Positions 63,444-64,000 of a stretch of 64,000 bases of DNA are shown one piece after another. The notes under the pieces were generated by a model. That model did no database searches and was not told where the DNA came from. It was given only the letters and a program-made list of their open reading frames with translations. The number at the start of each line of letters is the position of its first letter. The stretch's first letter is position 1. The stretch is from the NCBI RefSeq assembly GCF_021026315.1, contig NZ_JAJNCX010000002.1:62001-126000 (forward strand). Reading direction: 5' to 3'. Origin of the DNA: Rhizobium sp. C4 (lineage in GTDB: Bacteria > Pseudomonadota > Alphaproteobacteria > Rhizobiales > Rhizobiaceae). Position numbers and translations under genes: made by a program.

Positions 63444-63534
63444 GCCTGTCGACATCCCTCGCTGAGCTGGTGAGGCATCATCGCGTAGTTCGTGAGCCCG
63501 GCTGTCCAAGCCGGACCCCATTTCATCGAGCATC

Positions 63535-64000
63535 TCACGGGAGGCGATAGGCGATGACGTAGTCGCCTGCCTTGGTCCCGATCGAACCGTGGCCGCCGGC
63601 CACCAGCACGACATACTGATTGTTGTCGCTTCCCGTATAGGTCATTGGAGTTGCCTGCCCGCCGGCGGGAAGGCGGGCTTCCCACAGCTGCTTGCCTGTC
63701 GTCAGGTCGTAGGCGCGGAAATAATTGTCCACCGCTGCCGCCAGGAAGGCAACGCCGCCCTTGGTGATGATCGGTCCGCCGATGCCCGGAACGCCGAGCT
63801 TGAAGGGGAGGGGCAGAGGCGTCATGTCGTAGACCGTGCCGTTCTTGTGCTTGTAGGCAATCTGGCCGGTGCGCAGGTCCGCGCCAGCCACATAGCCCCA
63901 TGGCGGAGCCTGGCATGGGATCTGCAGAGGTCCGAGGAAGGGCTTCAGGATTACCGCGTAAGGCGCGCCTTCATTGCGGTTCAGGCCCTGCTCGCTTCCC
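63535..64000 (-). CDS. gcd: Membrane-bound PQQ-dependent dehydrogenase, C-terminal part
   Basis: About 155 C-terminal residues of a quinoprotein, continuing beyond the window on the minus strand. PFLGPLQIPCQAPPWGYVAG and DLRTGQIAYKHKNGTV are typical of glucose/quinate dehydrogenases. GVPGIGGPIITKGGVAFLAA and YDLTTGKQLWEARLPAGGQ are propeller blades. It oxidises aldoses or cyclic polyols in the periplasm and passes electrons to ubiquinone. It is convergent with the GNAT gene; a short CCGGCT/AGCCGG hairpin (63498-63514) lies between. Quinate or other polyol dehydrogenase is the alternative to glucose dehydrogenase. Confidence 0.88.
   Translation of the reverse strand, partial: GSEQGLNRNEGAPYAVILKPFLGPLQIPCQAPPWGYVAGADLRTGQIAYKHKNGTVYDMTPLPLPFKLGVPGIGGPIITKGGVAFLAAAVDNYFRAYDLTTGKQLWEARLPAGGQATPMTYTGSDNNQYVVLVAGGHGSIGTKAGDYVIAYRLP

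Noticed and set aside
1-64000. CRISPR arrays, prophage genes, tRNA or rRNA genes
   Set aside because: I saw no regularly spaced direct repeats, no phage structural or integrase genes, and no cloverleaf or rRNA-like sequence while reading both strands. This is by eye only; tRNAscan-SE, a CRISPR finder and an rRNA search would settle it.

Overview
The window is GC-rich and reads as chromosomal or chromid DNA of an alphaproteobacterium of the Rhizobiaceae/Rhizobiales (Rhizobium, Agrobacterium, Ensifer and Shinella type). This rests on the protein families present, a RIME-like rhizobial palindromic element (18039-18092), REP-like palindromes, and frequent ATGA/TGATG gene overlaps. It is dominated by accessory catabolic and nitrogen-assimilation operons. 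No tRNA, rRNA or CRISPR was seen.

Layout. 1-3106: end of an unidentified gene, a TonB-family protein and an MFS transporter of the YbjJ/MosC type. 3177-9870: a UgpBAEC-like ABC importer operon that also encodes a metallophosphoesterase and a tyrosine-phosphatase-type enzyme; a TetR regulator is divergent, with a perfect palindrome just before its start. 9934-13982: a two-HKD phospholipase D-like protein, and a LysR/Old Yellow Enzyme divergent pair. 14141-25498: assimilatory nitrate module (small membrane protein, nasT, nasS, nrtA, nrtB, nrtC, nirB, nirD, nasA). Between nasS and nrtA lie a canonical sigma-54 promoter, an ANTAR-type hairpin and a strong intrinsic terminator, the expected target of NasT antitermination.

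25584-42125: two aromatic ring-cleavage pathways around an IclR regulator. On the minus strand is a gentisate pathway fed by a 919-residue fusion of an FAD monooxygenase with a CoA ligase, best read as salicylate (or another benzoate) -> aryl-CoA -> gentisyl-CoA -> gentisate -> maleylpyruvate -> fumarylpyruvate -> pyruvate + fumarate. On the plus strand is catBCA-benABCDK (benzoate -> catechol -> muconolactone) with a textbook BenM/CatM operator before catB, and a BenM/CatM-like regulator at the far end. catD and the pca genes are not in the window.

42183-43417: an IS630-family element inserted at a TA inside the remnant of an IS21-family element. 43488-63443: a large amine/amino-acid catabolic locus with an Lrp-type regulator, two FAD amine oxidases, a peptide/opine-type ABC importer, a class III aminotransferase, two aldehyde dehydrogenases, a tartrate/isopropylmalate-type dehydrogenase, a cupin, a 2-hydroxyacid dehydrogenase, an ArgE-like deacylase and two paralogous tandem-GNAT acetyltransferases near its ends. 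A GGCAG/GCAGcAT-type AT-rich motif recurs in its intergenic regions and is a candidate Lrp site. The window ends inside a PQQ-dependent dehydrogenase gene.

Three things stand out: the ligase-monooxygenase fusion with its gentisate operon, the Lrp-linked amine locus whose gene content fits an acetyl-protected amine oxidation route, and a stable hairpin immediately after the solute-binding-protein gene in all three ABC operons. All functions are inferred from sequence reading alone; no database search was run.
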